Source of the DNA: Clostridia bacterium
GTDB lineage: Bacteria > Bacillota > Clostridia > Christensenellales > Aristaeellaceae
Length of the DNA: 34,407 nucleotides
Reading direction: 5' to 3'
Assembly (NCBI GenBank): GCA_030529995.1
Contig: JAUMVT010000027.1
Span: 1-34,407, forward strand
Position numbers and translations under genes: made by a program. The notes under the pieces were generated by a model, which worked only from the letters and a program-made list of their open reading frames with translations, did not search any database and had not been told where the DNA came from. Position 1 is the first letter of the stretch, and every line of letters begins with the position of its first letter. This document shows positions 15,506 through 24,063 of this stretch, in pieces.

Positions 15506-16656
15506 ATCTTCGCGACAAGCTCCGTGCCATCGACACGCCGAAGAAGCCGGCGGCAGTACCACCGGCACCCGCTTTTTCCTCCTGCTGGAGCAGGCGGGAA
15601 ATTCGTGATCCGGACGACTTCCCCGAAGCTTTTCAGCTGCGTCGTGACACGGTTGATCTCATGTGCGGCGCCTTAACGCCTTCCTTGCCTTCAGTTCTCG
15701 ACCCTACCCGGATCCTCTACCTGGATACGGAAACCACGGGGCTTGCCGGAGGCACGGGCACGGTAGCCTTTCTGGTAGGGCTGGGACGGCTTACCCGGGA
15801 AGGTTTCGTGGTGGATCAGTACGTTATGCGGGATTATCCGGAGGAGCGGTATGTGCTGGCCAAGGTGGAGGAGGCCTTGCAGCACTGCGATGTGCTGTGC
15901 ACCTTCAACGGCCGCACCTTCGATATTCCCCTGCTGCGGGATCGGTTCCTGCTGAACCGGATGCAGCCCGGCTGCTTTGATCTGCCTCACATCGATTTGC
16001 TGCACATTGCCCGTCGTGTGTGGAAAATGCGGCTGAAGCGATGCACCTTGTCCCACCTGGAGGAAGCCGTGCTGGGCACACCCCGCCTCCATGACCTGCC
16101 CGGCAGTGAAGCCCCTCAGCGGTACTTTGCCTACCTGAAAACAGGGGAGTTCGCCCTGCTGGACGAAGTGCTGACCCACAACGCGCAGGACATTGCCAGC
16201 CTGTGCACCCTGCTCAGTGCCATGGCGCACCTGTATGAGCACCCGGATGCCCATCCTCATGAGGAAGACGTGTTCTCCATGGGCGTGGCACTGGAGCGGT
16301 TCCATCATCCGGAGGAAGCACGGCAGTGCTATCACCTTGCCAGTCGGGGCATGACCCGAACCAAAGGGCAGCTGTATCTGGCACGCAGCTGGCGGCGCAG
16401 CGGAGAACGTCAGGAAGCTGCTGCCATCTGGCAGGGCATGATTGACCGTCATGAAGGGGGCATTGTCCCCTACGTGGAAATGGCCAAGCATTATGAGCAC
16501 GTGGATCGTAATCTGCCCATGGCCATGGAAATGACCCGGCGTGCCATGATGCTGCTGGCAGAGCCTACCCTCTTTGACAGCGTGGATACGCAGGAACAGC
16601 GTGCTGCGCTTCAGCATCGATATGACCGACTGAAACAGAAAATGAAAAAGGAGTGA
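15502..16656 (+). CDS. mrfB: MrfB-type DEDDh exonuclease with TPR-like C-terminus
   Basis: A 384-residue protein with an RNase H-fold exonuclease domain: DTE (Asp75, Glu77) in YLDTETTGLAGG, FNGRTFDIP with Asp141, and HNAQDIASL supplying the third-motif His and Asp. This is the YprB/MrfB pattern of a metal-dependent 3'-5' exonuclease. Residues from about 255 onward are helical with tetratricopeptide-like pairs (GVALERFHHPEEARQCYHLA). Its ATG overlaps the mrfA stop (ATGA), so the two are translationally coupled and probably work together in interstrand or bulky-adduct repair. Confidence 0.92.
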   Translation: MNLRDKLRAIDTPKKPAAVPPAPAFSSCWSRREIRDPDDFPEAFQLRRDTVDLMCGALTPSLPSVLDPTRILYLDTETTGLAGGTGTVAFLVGLGRLTREGFVVDQYVMRDYPEERYVLAKVEEALQHCDVLCTFNGRTFDIPLLRDRFLLNRMQPGCFDLPHIDLLHIARRVWKMRLKRCTLSHLEEAVLGTPRLHDLPGSEAPQRYFAYLKTGEFALLDEVLTHNAQDIASLCTLLSAMAHLYEHPDAHPHEEDVFSMGVALERFHHPEEARQCYHLASRGMTRTKGQLYLARSWRRSGERQEAAAIWQGMIDRHEGGIVPYVEMAKHYEHVDRNLPMAMEMTRRAMMLLAEPTLFDSVDTQEQRAALQHRYDRLKQKMKKE

Positions 16657-16661
16657 ATCCC

Positions 16662-17465
16662 ATGGGTTTTATGGCAAACCTGAAAGGACAGCAGGCATTG
16701 AGCCTGCAAGGAAAGAAAAAGATGGAAGAGGCCAAGGCAAAATACGCCGAAGCCTATGCGGAGGGCATGGATCAGCCCCGGCTGCTGCTGGCCTATGCGG
16801 TGCTGCTCATCCGGGATAATGAATTTCAAAAGGCCAAGGAACTGCTGGCGAAGATGCAGAAATCTCCCATGTCCCCTGACCAGAAAAACCAGATGTACAT
16901 GGACTATGCCGTGTGCTGCTATAAATTAGGGGATCTGGCCAAGGCCGTGAACCTGCTGGAAAAGCAGCATCGCCGTCAGCATTCCGGGCTGGTGTATGAA
17001 ACCCTGGGCTACCTGTATGCCGAGCAATTCGACCCGGCCAACAAAGCCGCTTTCCTGGCGCAGCCGCATGTCGTCGAGGTAGACGACCGTTTCGGCGACG
17101 AAGCCCCCGAAATTGACCCCGAGCAAGCTTGGGAGGAAGGCAAGCAAAAAGCCCTTGCCTTCAATCAGGAAGCCGTGGAGTACGACGATGAGGATTCTGT
17201 GTCCCTTGACAATTTGGGGCAAACCTATTATCGTGTCCTTGGCGACAAGGAAACGGCTCTGACCTGGTTCACCAAGGCACTGGAGCAAAAGCCGGGGCAG
17301 ATTGACACTCTCTGGTTCCTCAGCCGCTATGATGTGGACAGCAAGGACTATGCCGCTGCCATTGCCAAGCTGGAAAAGGCACTGGAAGGACGCTTCTCGC
17401 CCCTGAACAAGGTTTCCAAGGCCGAGGTGGAGCAGGAAGTTGCCCGGCTGAAGGCATTATTGTAA
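16662..17465 (+). CDS. Tetratricopeptide-repeat protein
   Basis: A 267-residue cytoplasmic helical protein made of TPR-like units: residues about 18-50, 52-85, 86-115 and a clearer pair at 180-240 containing SLDNLGQTYYRVLGDKETA and ALEKAL. An acidic linker (about 130-150) separates the halves. No signal peptide or enzymatic motif is present, so it is probably a scaffold. ATG 16662 is chosen because AAGGAG sits 8 nt ahead; an in-frame GTG at 16653 has no room for a ribosome site. It follows mrfB by 5 bp, which makes it a candidate partner of the repair pair. Confidence 0.75.
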   Translation: MGFMANLKGQQALSLQGKKKMEEAKAKYAEAYAEGMDQPRLLLAYAVLLIRDNEFQKAKELLAKMQKSPMSPDQKNQMYMDYAVCCYKLGDLAKAVNLLEKQHRRQHSGLVYETLGYLYAEQFDPANKAAFLAQPHVVEVDDRFGDEAPEIDPEQAWEEGKQKALAFNQEAVEYDDEDSVSLDNLGQTYYRVLGDKETALTWFTKALEQKPGQIDTLWFLSRYDVDSKDYAAAIAKLEKALEGRFSPLNKVSKAEVEQEVARLKALL

Positions 17466-17510
17466 TCCCGTTGCGCTGATGTGCGCATGCAGAAAGGCAG
17501 GTAATCAATC

Positions 17511-18092
17511 ATGGAGGAGCAGCAAGCTCAACCTCAAAAGCCCAAGAAATCCGTTGGCCGTGAAATCTTCGAATGGGTCATTACCGTCCTGGCGGCTTTG
17601 GCCATTGCCCTGGTCATTCGCACTTTCCTGTTTGAGCCGGTGAAGGTGGATGGCCATTCCATGGATACCACCCTGGCGGATGGCGAAATCATGCTGGTCA
17701 CCAAGACCGAGTATACTTCCCTGAACCTGTTCGGCAACAGCTACAAGATCTTCGGCGATCCCCAGCGGTTCGATGTGGTCATCTGCCACTATCCCGACCG
17801 GGGAAGCACCAACTTCGTCAAGCGTGTGGTAGGTCTGCCCGGGGACACGGTGGAAATCACCGGCGGCTACCTGTACGTCAATGGGGTCAAGTACGAAGAG
17901 GAATACCTGACCTACCGGCCCAATTACACCATGGCAGCCTACACCGTGCCGGAAGGCTACTACTTCGTGCTGGGGGACAACCGTTCCAATTCCAACGACA
18001 GTCACATTATCGGACCCATTGCCCGGGAAATGATTGTCGGCCATGTGCGGCAGGTGGTTTATCCCTTCAGCGACTGGCGGAAGGTTGAGTAA
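17511..18092 (+). CDS. lepB: Signal peptidase I
   Basis: A 193-residue type I signal peptidase that removes Sec and Tat signal peptides outside the membrane. One N-terminal helix (residues 20-38) is followed by the catalytic Ser50 in GHSM, Lys104 in FVKRVVGLPGD and the conserved GDNRSNSNDSHIIGPI box. Size and single helix match Gram-positive SipS-like enzymes. The upstream AAGGCAGG is a moderate ribosome site. It may be the last gene of the mrfA run. Many exported proteins in this window carry suitable cleavage sites. Confidence 0.96.
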   Translation: MEEQQAQPQKPKKSVGREIFEWVITVLAALAIALVIRTFLFEPVKVDGHSMDTTLADGEIMLVTKTEYTSLNLFGNSYKIFGDPQRFDVVICHYPDRGSTNFVKRVVGLPGDTVEITGGYLYVNGVKYEEEYLTYRPNYTMAAYTVPEGYYFVLGDNRSNSNDSHIIGPIAREMIVGHVRQVVYPFSDWRKVE

Positions 18093-18103
18093 CAGCATAT
18101 ACG

Positions 18104-18147
18104 TACAAAAGGCGATACTGAATGATTTGTCAGCATCGCCTTTTGTA
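18104..18147 (+). terminator. Terminator of lepB
   Basis: TACAAAAGGCGAT (18104-18116) pairs with 18135-18147, extended by CTGA/TCAG with one mismatch; the 3' arm supplies the T-rich run. Confidence 0.85.
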
Positions 18148-18164
18148 TTGCAATGGCTAGGCAT

Positions 18165-18206
18165 ATAAAAGAGGGCTGCCTCACTTCATCCTCGTGAGGC
18201 AGCCCT
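18165..18206 (-). terminator. Terminator of the LCP gene
   Basis: AGGGCTGCCTCAC (18172-18184) pairs perfectly with 18194-18206; read on the minus strand it is followed by CTTTTATATG. Confidence 0.9.
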
Positions 18207-18224
18207 GCATGTTGTCTGTCGTTG

Positions 18225-19367
18225 TTACTCAGCCGGATAGTACTGTCCGTAAATAAACTCATGAATGGACTGGACATTCTTCTTCATGTTGTTGGTGCTC
18301 AGATAAATCACCGATGCACCGTTAATGTCCTTGTAGCTGTAACAGCCATCCATAGGCACCCGGTGCTGCTCCAGCAGTTCCTCGCCGGCCTTGGCACGGC
18401 TGATAATATCGCTGCTCAGCACCGTCATGCCCAGCTCCACCATGGTGCTGGGGTTCATGTTGGTAGTTACGTAAGGAACGCAAGTTTCGATCAGGGTCAT
18501 CATCTTATCCAGGCTCATGTCCTGCATGACCTTCTCCAGCAGCAGCTCCAGCAAATGCCGCTGCCGTGCCGTGCGGCCGAAGTCGTTGTCAATCTTCCGC
18601 AGGCGGGCATACATGACAGCCTGCACACCATCCAAGTGCTGCACCCCATCCTTCTTTTCCAGTGCCACACGCTGACTGCCGTCCGTATTGTCATACTTCG
18701 GGGGATGCTTCTTCAGGTAAGTGTTAATGGCACCTGCCTCCGTCTTGGTCAGGTCAATGTCAATGCCGCCGATGGCATCAATGATGGAGGCCAAGCCGTA
18801 AAAGTTAATGGTCACATAATTTTGAATGTTCATTTCAAAGTTCTTATTCACCGTGCGCATGGCCAGCTGGCCGCCGCCCCGGGCGTAAGACACATTGATG
18901 CGGTTCATGTTTTTGTAGCCGGGAATGGTCACATACATGTCCCGCAGCAGGGAGGTCAGCTTGATGGATCCCGTATCCTTGTTGATGGAAAGGATAATCT
19001 GCACATCGCCCTGCTGCAGACCGGAGGTCAGGCTGGTATCCCGGGTATCAATGCCTACCAGCAGAATGTTGATCACATTGTCCGGCAGGTTCGTGTTCAT
19101 ATCCAGCGCGTCAGGATCAATGGAGGTGTCCACTTCCATATCCTGCTGCAAAGCGTCAATGGCTGCCTGGGTGCTGTCATCGATGATGAACTCGCCCATG
19201 TCATCCTCTTCCTCAAGGGTTTCATCCTCTGCAGGGGCTTCCGTGGTGGTGATGACCTGGCTCATATCCCAGTCGGTATCGTCATCCTCCACCGCATAGG
19301 CGGAAGTCGTACCCAGCAGGCACAGCGCCGTCAACAGGGATGCTGCTCGCTTCAGTACACTCTTCAA
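18225..19367 (-). CDS. LytR-CpsA-Psr family glycopolymer transferase
   Basis: A 380-residue exported LCP protein, predicted to attach teichoic-acid-like or capsular glycopolymers from lipid carriers to peptidoglycan. A signal peptide (to about residue 25) and an acidic linker (26-90) precede the LCP domain. The domain shows NILLVGIDTRD, SLLRDMYVTIPG with the conserved arginine and aspartate, INVSYARGGG and GVQHLDGVQAVMYARLRKIDNDFGRTARQRHLL. The start is a TTG with AAGGAGGAG upstream. The signal looks cleavable rather than a membrane anchor, unusual for LCP proteins. Confidence 0.92.
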   Translation of the reverse strand: MKSVLKRAASLLTALCLLGTTSAYAVEDDDTDWDMSQVITTTEAPAEDETLEEEDDMGEFIIDDSTQAAIDALQQDMEVDTSIDPDALDMNTNLPDNVINILLVGIDTRDTSLTSGLQQGDVQIILSINKDTGSIKLTSLLRDMYVTIPGYKNMNRINVSYARGGGQLAMRTVNKNFEMNIQNYVTINFYGLASIIDAIGGIDIDLTKTEAGAINTYLKKHPPKYDNTDGSQRVALEKKDGVQHLDGVQAVMYARLRKIDNDFGRTARQRHLLELLLEKVMQDMSLDKMMTLIETCVPYVTTNMNPSTMVELGMTVLSSDIISRAKAGEELLEQHRVPMDGCYSYKDINGASVIYLSTNNMKKNVQSIHEFIYGQYYPAE

Positions 19368-19403
19368 AAAGGGCTCCTCCTTTATGTGCGAATAAACAAC
19401 ATT

Positions 19404-19432
19404 ATTATACGATGATAAGCTTGAAAATGCAA
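19404..19432 (-). promoter_or_regulatory. Promoter of the LCP gene
   Basis: Minus strand TTGCAT (19432-19427) and a consensus TATAAT (19409-19404), 17-bp spacer. Confidence 0.65.
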
Positions 19433-19525
19433 TAAAAGCAAAATGAAAATGACAAAGAAATTACGAATTCGTCATTTTTCAGAAACATGTGACAGCAAAG
19501 CCGCCCTTCACGCAAAGACTTTGGA

Positions 19526-19554
19526 TTGACAATCTTTTTCCCGAACCTTATAAT
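19526..19554 (+). promoter_or_regulatory. Consensus promoter of xylB
   Basis: TTGACA (19526-19531) and TATAAT (19549-19554) with a 17-bp spacer: a perfect sigma-A consensus. No obvious operator dyad overlaps it. Confidence 0.85.
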
Positions 19555-19589
19555 GAAGAAAACAATAATCGCAAGGAGCGTATACAGCA

Positions 19590-21116
19590 ATGAAATATGT
19601 ACTTGGTATTGATTTAGGAACCTCGGGAACGAAAACCGTACTGTTCGACCAGCTGGGCAAGGCCGTGGCCTCCGCCCTGGTGGAGTATCCCCTTTATCAG
19701 CCTCAAAACGGCTGGGCGGAGCAGGATCCGGAGGATTGGTGGCACGCTGCGGAACAGACCATTCGCACGGTGCTGGAAAAGAGCGGAGTTCAGCCTGCCG
19801 ACGTGGTTTCGCTGGGCATTTCCGGCCAGATGCACGGCCTGGTGATGCTGGATGAAGCAGGCAAGGTGCTTCGCCGCTCCATCATCTGGTGCGACCAGCG
19901 CACTCAAGAGGAATGCGATGAAATCACCGCCAAGGTGGGCTATGACAACCTGATTCGCATTACCGCCAATCCTGCCCTGTGCGGATTCACCCTGTCGAAG
20001 GTGCTGTGGGTGCGGAAGCATGAGCCTGATATTTATGCCAAGTGCCGTCATATTCTGCTGCCCAAGGATTACGTGCGGTATATGCTGACGGGAGACTTCG
20101 CCACGGAAGTGTCCGATGCCAGCGGCATGCAGATGCTGGACGTTCCTCATCGCTGCTGGTCGGATGAGCTGCTGGAAACGCTGGATATTGACAAGCGCCT
20201 GTTGGCCAAGGTGTATGAATCCTGTGAGGTTACCGGCCACATTTCCGCCGAGGCTGCCAAGCTGACCGGCCTTACGGAAAGCACGCTGGTGGTAGGCGGC
20301 GCAGGCGACAATGCGGCAGCCGCCGTAGGCACCGGCGTGGTGGAGGATGGAAAAGCCTTCACCACCATCGGCACCAGCGGCGTCGTGTTTGCCCACACGG
20401 ATCACCTGTCCATTGACCCCAAGGGGCGTGTCCACACCTTCTGCTGTGCCGTGCCCGGCGCATGGCATGTGATGGGCGTAACCCAGGCGGCAGGACTTTC
20501 CCTGAAATGGTTCCGGGATACCTTCTGCACCGCCGAAAAGGAAGCAGCGGCCTCCATGGGGGTTGATCCCTATGACCTGATGAACAAGGAAGCTGCCATG
20601 TCCCCCATTGGTGCCAACAAGCTGCTGTATGCCCCCTACCTGATGGGCGAGCGTACCCCTCACCTGGATGCGGACTGCCGTGGCATGTTCTTTGGCCTGA
20701 GTGCCATGCATCAGCGGCGTGATCTGCTCCGTGCCGTGATGGAAGGTGTCAGCTATTCCCTGAAGGATTGTCTCGGCATTCTGGAAGGCATGGGGGTTGC
20801 CCCTGAACAGATGCTGGCCTGCGGCGGCGGCGGCAAGAGTCCCCTTTGGCGGCAGATGCTGGCGGATGTGTTCAACTGCCCTGTGGCTACCACCATCAAC
20901 ACGGAGGGTCCCGCTCTGGGCGTGGCCATTCTGGCCGGCGTAGGCGCAGGCTTGTATCCTTCCGTGCAGGAAGCCTGCCGAGCCATGATTCACTTGAACC
21001 CTGCGCAGAATCCTATTGAGGAAAACGTGCCTAAGTATGCCAAGGTGTATGATGTTTACACTCAGCTGTATGAGGCCAACAAGCAGGTTTTCAAGGCCTT
21101 GAAGGAAATGGCATAA
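19590..21116 (+). CDS. xylB: Xylulokinase
   Basis: A 508-residue FGGY-family carbohydrate kinase. The N-terminal GIDLGTSGTK holds the ATP-phosphate loop and Asp8; SGQMHGLV is diagnostic of xylulokinases; GGAGDNAAAAVGTG includes the catalytic Asp; CGGGGKSPLWRQMLADV is the C-terminal ATP-site motif. It would phosphorylate D-xylulose to xylulose-5-phosphate in the pentose phosphate pathway. No xylose isomerase, transporter or regulator lies nearby, so it is a stand-alone gene with a constitutive-looking promoter. AAGGAGCG precedes the ATG. Confidence 0.93.
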   Translation: MKYVLGIDLGTSGTKTVLFDQLGKAVASALVEYPLYQPQNGWAEQDPEDWWHAAEQTIRTVLEKSGVQPADVVSLGISGQMHGLVMLDEAGKVLRRSIIWCDQRTQEECDEITAKVGYDNLIRITANPALCGFTLSKVLWVRKHEPDIYAKCRHILLPKDYVRYMLTGDFATEVSDASGMQMLDVPHRCWSDELLETLDIDKRLLAKVYESCEVTGHISAEAAKLTGLTESTLVVGGAGDNAAAAVGTGVVEDGKAFTTIGTSGVVFAHTDHLSIDPKGRVHTFCCAVPGAWHVMGVTQAAGLSLKWFRDTFCTAEKEAAASMGVDPYDLMNKEAAMSPIGANKLLYAPYLMGERTPHLDADCRGMFFGLSAMHQRRDLLRAVMEGVSYSLKDCLGILEGMGVAPEQMLACGGGGKSPLWRQMLADVFNCPVATTINTEGPALGVAILAGVGAGLYPSVQEACRAMIHLNPAQNPIEENVPKYAKVYDVYTQLYEANKQVFKALKEMA

Positions 21117-21152
21117 CCTAGGGTCAGCACGGAAAGTCTGTTTTTGTTCCGG

Positions 21153-21181
21153 TTGAATCCATTGTGAAAAAAGTGTATAAT
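21153..21181 (+). promoter_or_regulatory. Promoter ahead of the exported glycosidase genes
   Basis: TTGAAT (21153-21158) and TATAAT (21176-21181), 17-bp spacer. The predicted transcript start near 21188 is only about 12 nt ahead of an intrinsic terminator hairpin. Confidence 0.65.
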
Positions 21182-21199
21182 AAACTCCGGCATTGTAGC

Positions 21200-21230
21200 G
21201 GGAGACAGCTTTGCCTGTCTCCCTTTTATT
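21200..21230 (+). terminator. Intrinsic terminator or attenuator hairpin
   Basis: GGGAGACAG (21200-21208) pairs with CTGTCTCCC (21215-21223), followed by TTTTATT. It may end xylB transcripts, but it also lies between the next promoter and its gene. Confidence 0.8.
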
Positions 21231-21258
21231 AAAGCAGCAACGAAATGGAGCGGATGGA

Positions 21259-22092
21259 ATGAAACGAATTCTCACTTGGCTGATCCTGCTGATTTTGTGT
21301 CCTGTTTTTGCCCTTGGTGAAGCTTTGCCGAGCGTCGAGGCTTCCGCTTACAGTGCGGATGGCATGAGCTACGATGACGGCACGCTTTCCATCCGCATCG
21401 AGACCGACTATGCCTATGATACCAACATTTACTATACCTATATTACCCTGACGGAGGCCGATCAGCTCCGTACCGCCCTGGCCGCCAATTATCCCTCCAA
21501 AACCGTGCGTCCCGTCAGCAGCATGGCACAGGAGAACAATGCGGTGCTGGCCATTAACGGAGACTATTTCTCCTACCATCACACGGGGGTTGTGGTACGC
21601 AACGGACAAGTGCTCCGGGAGCAGCCGGTTGCCACCCGGGATACGCTGATCATTGATGCCGATGGCAATTTTACCATTCTCACGAAAAATACCCGCAAGG
21701 AATGGGAAGCCTACCGTGACACGGCAGTACAGGCGTTTTGCTTCGGCCCCGGGCTGATTGTGAACGGTGAAGTGCAGCACTTCAAGGCCGGTGACAAGGT
21801 GAGCTGCGGTGCCAACACCAAGGCGCAGCGTCTGGCTATTTGCCAGCTGGATACGCTGCAGTATCTGCTGATTGCTACCGAAGGTCCCGAGCAGAAGGGA
21901 CAGGCCGGCCTGACCATTGCGGAGCTGACCGAGCTGATGGTGCAGAAAGGCGTTCAGCAGGGGTATAATCTGGACGGCGGTTCCTCCACCACCCTGTGGT
22001 TCGGCGGACGCCGTATCAATGCGCCCGAATCCAAGAACCGCAACGTGGGGGACATTATTTATTTCGTGTCCGCCGCAGCTGCTGAAGAATAA
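21259..22092 (+). CDS. Exported phosphodiester glycosidase domain protein (short)
   Basis: A 277-residue secreted protein with a signal peptide (about 1-20, ALG-EA) and one phosphodiester glycosidase (NAGPA-type) domain. Hallmarks are LAINGDYFSYHHTGVVVRNG near residue 100 and GYNLDGGSSTTLWFGG near 238-253. The family hydrolyses sugar-1-phosphodiester links, so wall or capsular phospho-glycopolymers are plausible substrates (inference). GGAGCGGATGG lies before ATG 21259; an upstream in-frame codon at 21211 falls inside the terminator hairpin and is rejected. A longer paralogue follows 31 bp downstream. Confidence 0.87.
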   Translation: MKRILTWLILLILCPVFALGEALPSVEASAYSADGMSYDDGTLSIRIETDYAYDTNIYYTYITLTEADQLRTALAANYPSKTVRPVSSMAQENNAVLAINGDYFSYHHTGVVVRNGQVLREQPVATRDTLIIDADGNFTILTKNTRKEWEAYRDTAVQAFCFGPGLIVNGEVQHFKAGDKVSCGANTKAQRLAICQLDTLQYLLIATEGPEQKGQAGLTIAELTELMVQKGVQQGYNLDGGSSTTLWFGGRRINAPESKNRNVGDIIYFVSAAAAEE

Positions 22093-22123
22093 CTGATTTT
22101 ATCCTTACGGAGGCGTGTTTCCT

Positions 22124-24040
22124 GTGAAAAAGTTTCTCTGTGTGCTGCTCTGCCTGTGCTTTCTTCCGCTGGTTGCCCTGGGCGAGGACGCTGCGGAATC
22201 AGAAGCTGCCCGTGAACTGATGATTGAAGCCACGGACGGCAAAAATCAGCTGGACATGGATGCCCTTCGGGACCGTGTCGACGATACTGCCGTCACCTTC
22301 AAGCGTGGCAAGAGCCTGACCATTGCGGCAGAAATTCCCGAGGAGGAAACCTGCGGACAAATCTACTTGCGCATGGATACCGCTCCGGACAGCATTACCC
22401 TGCGCACAAAGGACAATAAGCGCTGGGTGGATGCGAAAACCTTCTCCGATCCCGGTGCAGAATGCGTGCTGGACGTTCAGGTGACAGGTGCCATTCAGCT
22501 GGTGGTGAATTTCCCCTCCGCCGTCAGTGTTTCCGTCAGTGAGCTTCGGTTCTTCACGGACGGCACCCTGCCCGGCAGCCTCCACGCCTGGCAGCGTGAT
22601 GCTGAGGCGGATCTGCTGCTGGTAGCAGAGACCCCCGCTCAGCTGGACACCGACAAAATTGCCGCATGGGTCGCTGAAGGCCGCAGTGTAGCATGCCTGC
22701 TCATGACCTCCGATGAAGCCACTTCCCTGCTCACCCTCTATGACACCCTGTGGGATGCCGGCGTTCGCCGCACCCCCACCCTGCTGAACCTGACCGCTCA
22801 GGCTGAGGGCACGGAAGAGAAAAAGCTGGACAAGGCATGGACGGATAAGTTCTTCCTGTATCCCTTGGTCAGCGCCATCCGTTCTACCTCCCCTATGGTG
22901 GTACTTTCCGCTGCCGCCAATGGCCGGGAAGACTATCTGCTGCAAAAGGTAACCACCGCAGCAGCAGATGCTCAGGAATCCACCTTCCAAACTGCTGACG
23001 CAGAGGAAAACGGCATCTGGGTCGTCCCTCACGTGTATGCTGTGGACGATGCCGCTTTGGCAGATACCCTCAGCGCATGGGAGGAGCGCAGTGATCGTTA
23101 CATCCGTGATCTGTGCTGGCGTCAGTATGACGGTGCCGTGCACAGTGATCCGTCTACCATTCCCTATCCGGATGATCGGCTGGAGGACGGCTATCTGGCA
23201 GAGGGGGAATTCGTGTATGAGGATGCGGACAACGGCCTGTGGGCTTACCTGTCCTCCACCATTCAGATTGAGATTGTGCGCTACGAGCTGCCGGATAAGC
23301 CTCAGGTCTGGTTCGTCACCGACTTGAAGTTTAAGCCGGAAAGTGAATCCTTTGCTCAGGTGCTGTATGCCAACGCTTCCTTTAAGGGGCAGCAGATTTA
23401 TCCCGAAACTCTGGCGCAGACCTCCAAGCTTGTGCTGGGCGTAAACGGCGACTATTATCCTTACCGGGTGGATCGGAAAACCGGCGTAGGCAACATTCTC
23501 CGCAACCGGGAAGTGCTGTACAACTACGATGCCAAGAAGCGCATGGCTTATCCCAACCTGGACACCATGGCGCTGCGGGATGACGGCACCCTGTCCGTCT
23601 ATGCGGCCAGCGAAATCACCGCCACGGAGCTGCTGGCGGAAGGCAATGTCCACGATGCCCTGTCCTTCGGGCCTTACCTGGCACGGGACGGCAAAATCCG
23701 CATCTACAGCGGCGAAGGCTATGACGCCACCGAGCCCCGCAATGCCATCGGCATGATTGAGGCCGGTCACTACTGCATCATCACCGTGGAAGGCCGGATT
23801 AACCCCGGTCCCAAAGGCGTCACGCTGAACGTGCTGGCTGAAATGATGTACGCTCAGGGCGTGACCGATGCCTTTAACCTGGACGGCGGTTCCACCTCCG
23901 TGCTGATTTTCATGGGTACCAAGTTGAACCGCACCGGTGCCAATTCCGGTCACGGCGTCGGCAGCCCCCGAAACATGCACGAACTATTCGGCGTAGGCAC
24001 CTCTGACCTGGTGCACACCGATGCGGTGAACAAAAAGTAA
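22124..24040 (+). CDS. Exported phosphodiester glycosidase domain protein (long)
   Basis: A 638-residue secreted protein. A signal peptide ends near residue 20 (ALG-ED). Residues about 25-350 are acidic and unrecognised, possibly carbohydrate- or wall-binding. The C-terminal third is a phosphodiester glycosidase domain with LGVNGDYYPYRVDRKTG and AFNLDGGSTSVLIFMG. Start is a GTG at 22124, 11 nt from GGAGG; the earlier GTG at 22115 is too close. Same domain and the same VALGE-type signal end as the preceding gene suggest duplication followed by gain of an N-terminal module. Confidence 0.85.
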   Translation: MKKFLCVLLCLCFLPLVALGEDAAESEAARELMIEATDGKNQLDMDALRDRVDDTAVTFKRGKSLTIAAEIPEEETCGQIYLRMDTAPDSITLRTKDNKRWVDAKTFSDPGAECVLDVQVTGAIQLVVNFPSAVSVSVSELRFFTDGTLPGSLHAWQRDAEADLLLVAETPAQLDTDKIAAWVAEGRSVACLLMTSDEATSLLTLYDTLWDAGVRRTPTLLNLTAQAEGTEEKKLDKAWTDKFFLYPLVSAIRSTSPMVVLSAAANGREDYLLQKVTTAAADAQESTFQTADAEENGIWVVPHVYAVDDAALADTLSAWEERSDRYIRDLCWRQYDGAVHSDPSTIPYPDDRLEDGYLAEGEFVYEDADNGLWAYLSSTIQIEIVRYELPDKPQVWFVTDLKFKPESESFAQVLYANASFKGQQIYPETLAQTSKLVLGVNGDYYPYRVDRKTGVGNILRNREVLYNYDAKKRMAYPNLDTMALRDDGTLSVYAASEITATELLAEGNVHDALSFGPYLARDGKIRIYSGEGYDATEPRNAIGMIEAGHYCIITVEGRINPGPKGVTLNVLAEMMYAQGVTDAFNLDGGSTSVLIFMGTKLNRTGANSGHGVGSPRNMHELFGVGTSDLVHTDAVNKK

Positions 24041-24063
24041 GATGCCAAAGGAGGCCGCTTCAC

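Noticed and set aside
19614-21275. Reverse frame opposite xylB
   Set aside because: The forward frame is an unmistakable FGGY kinase; the reverse frame is its shadow.
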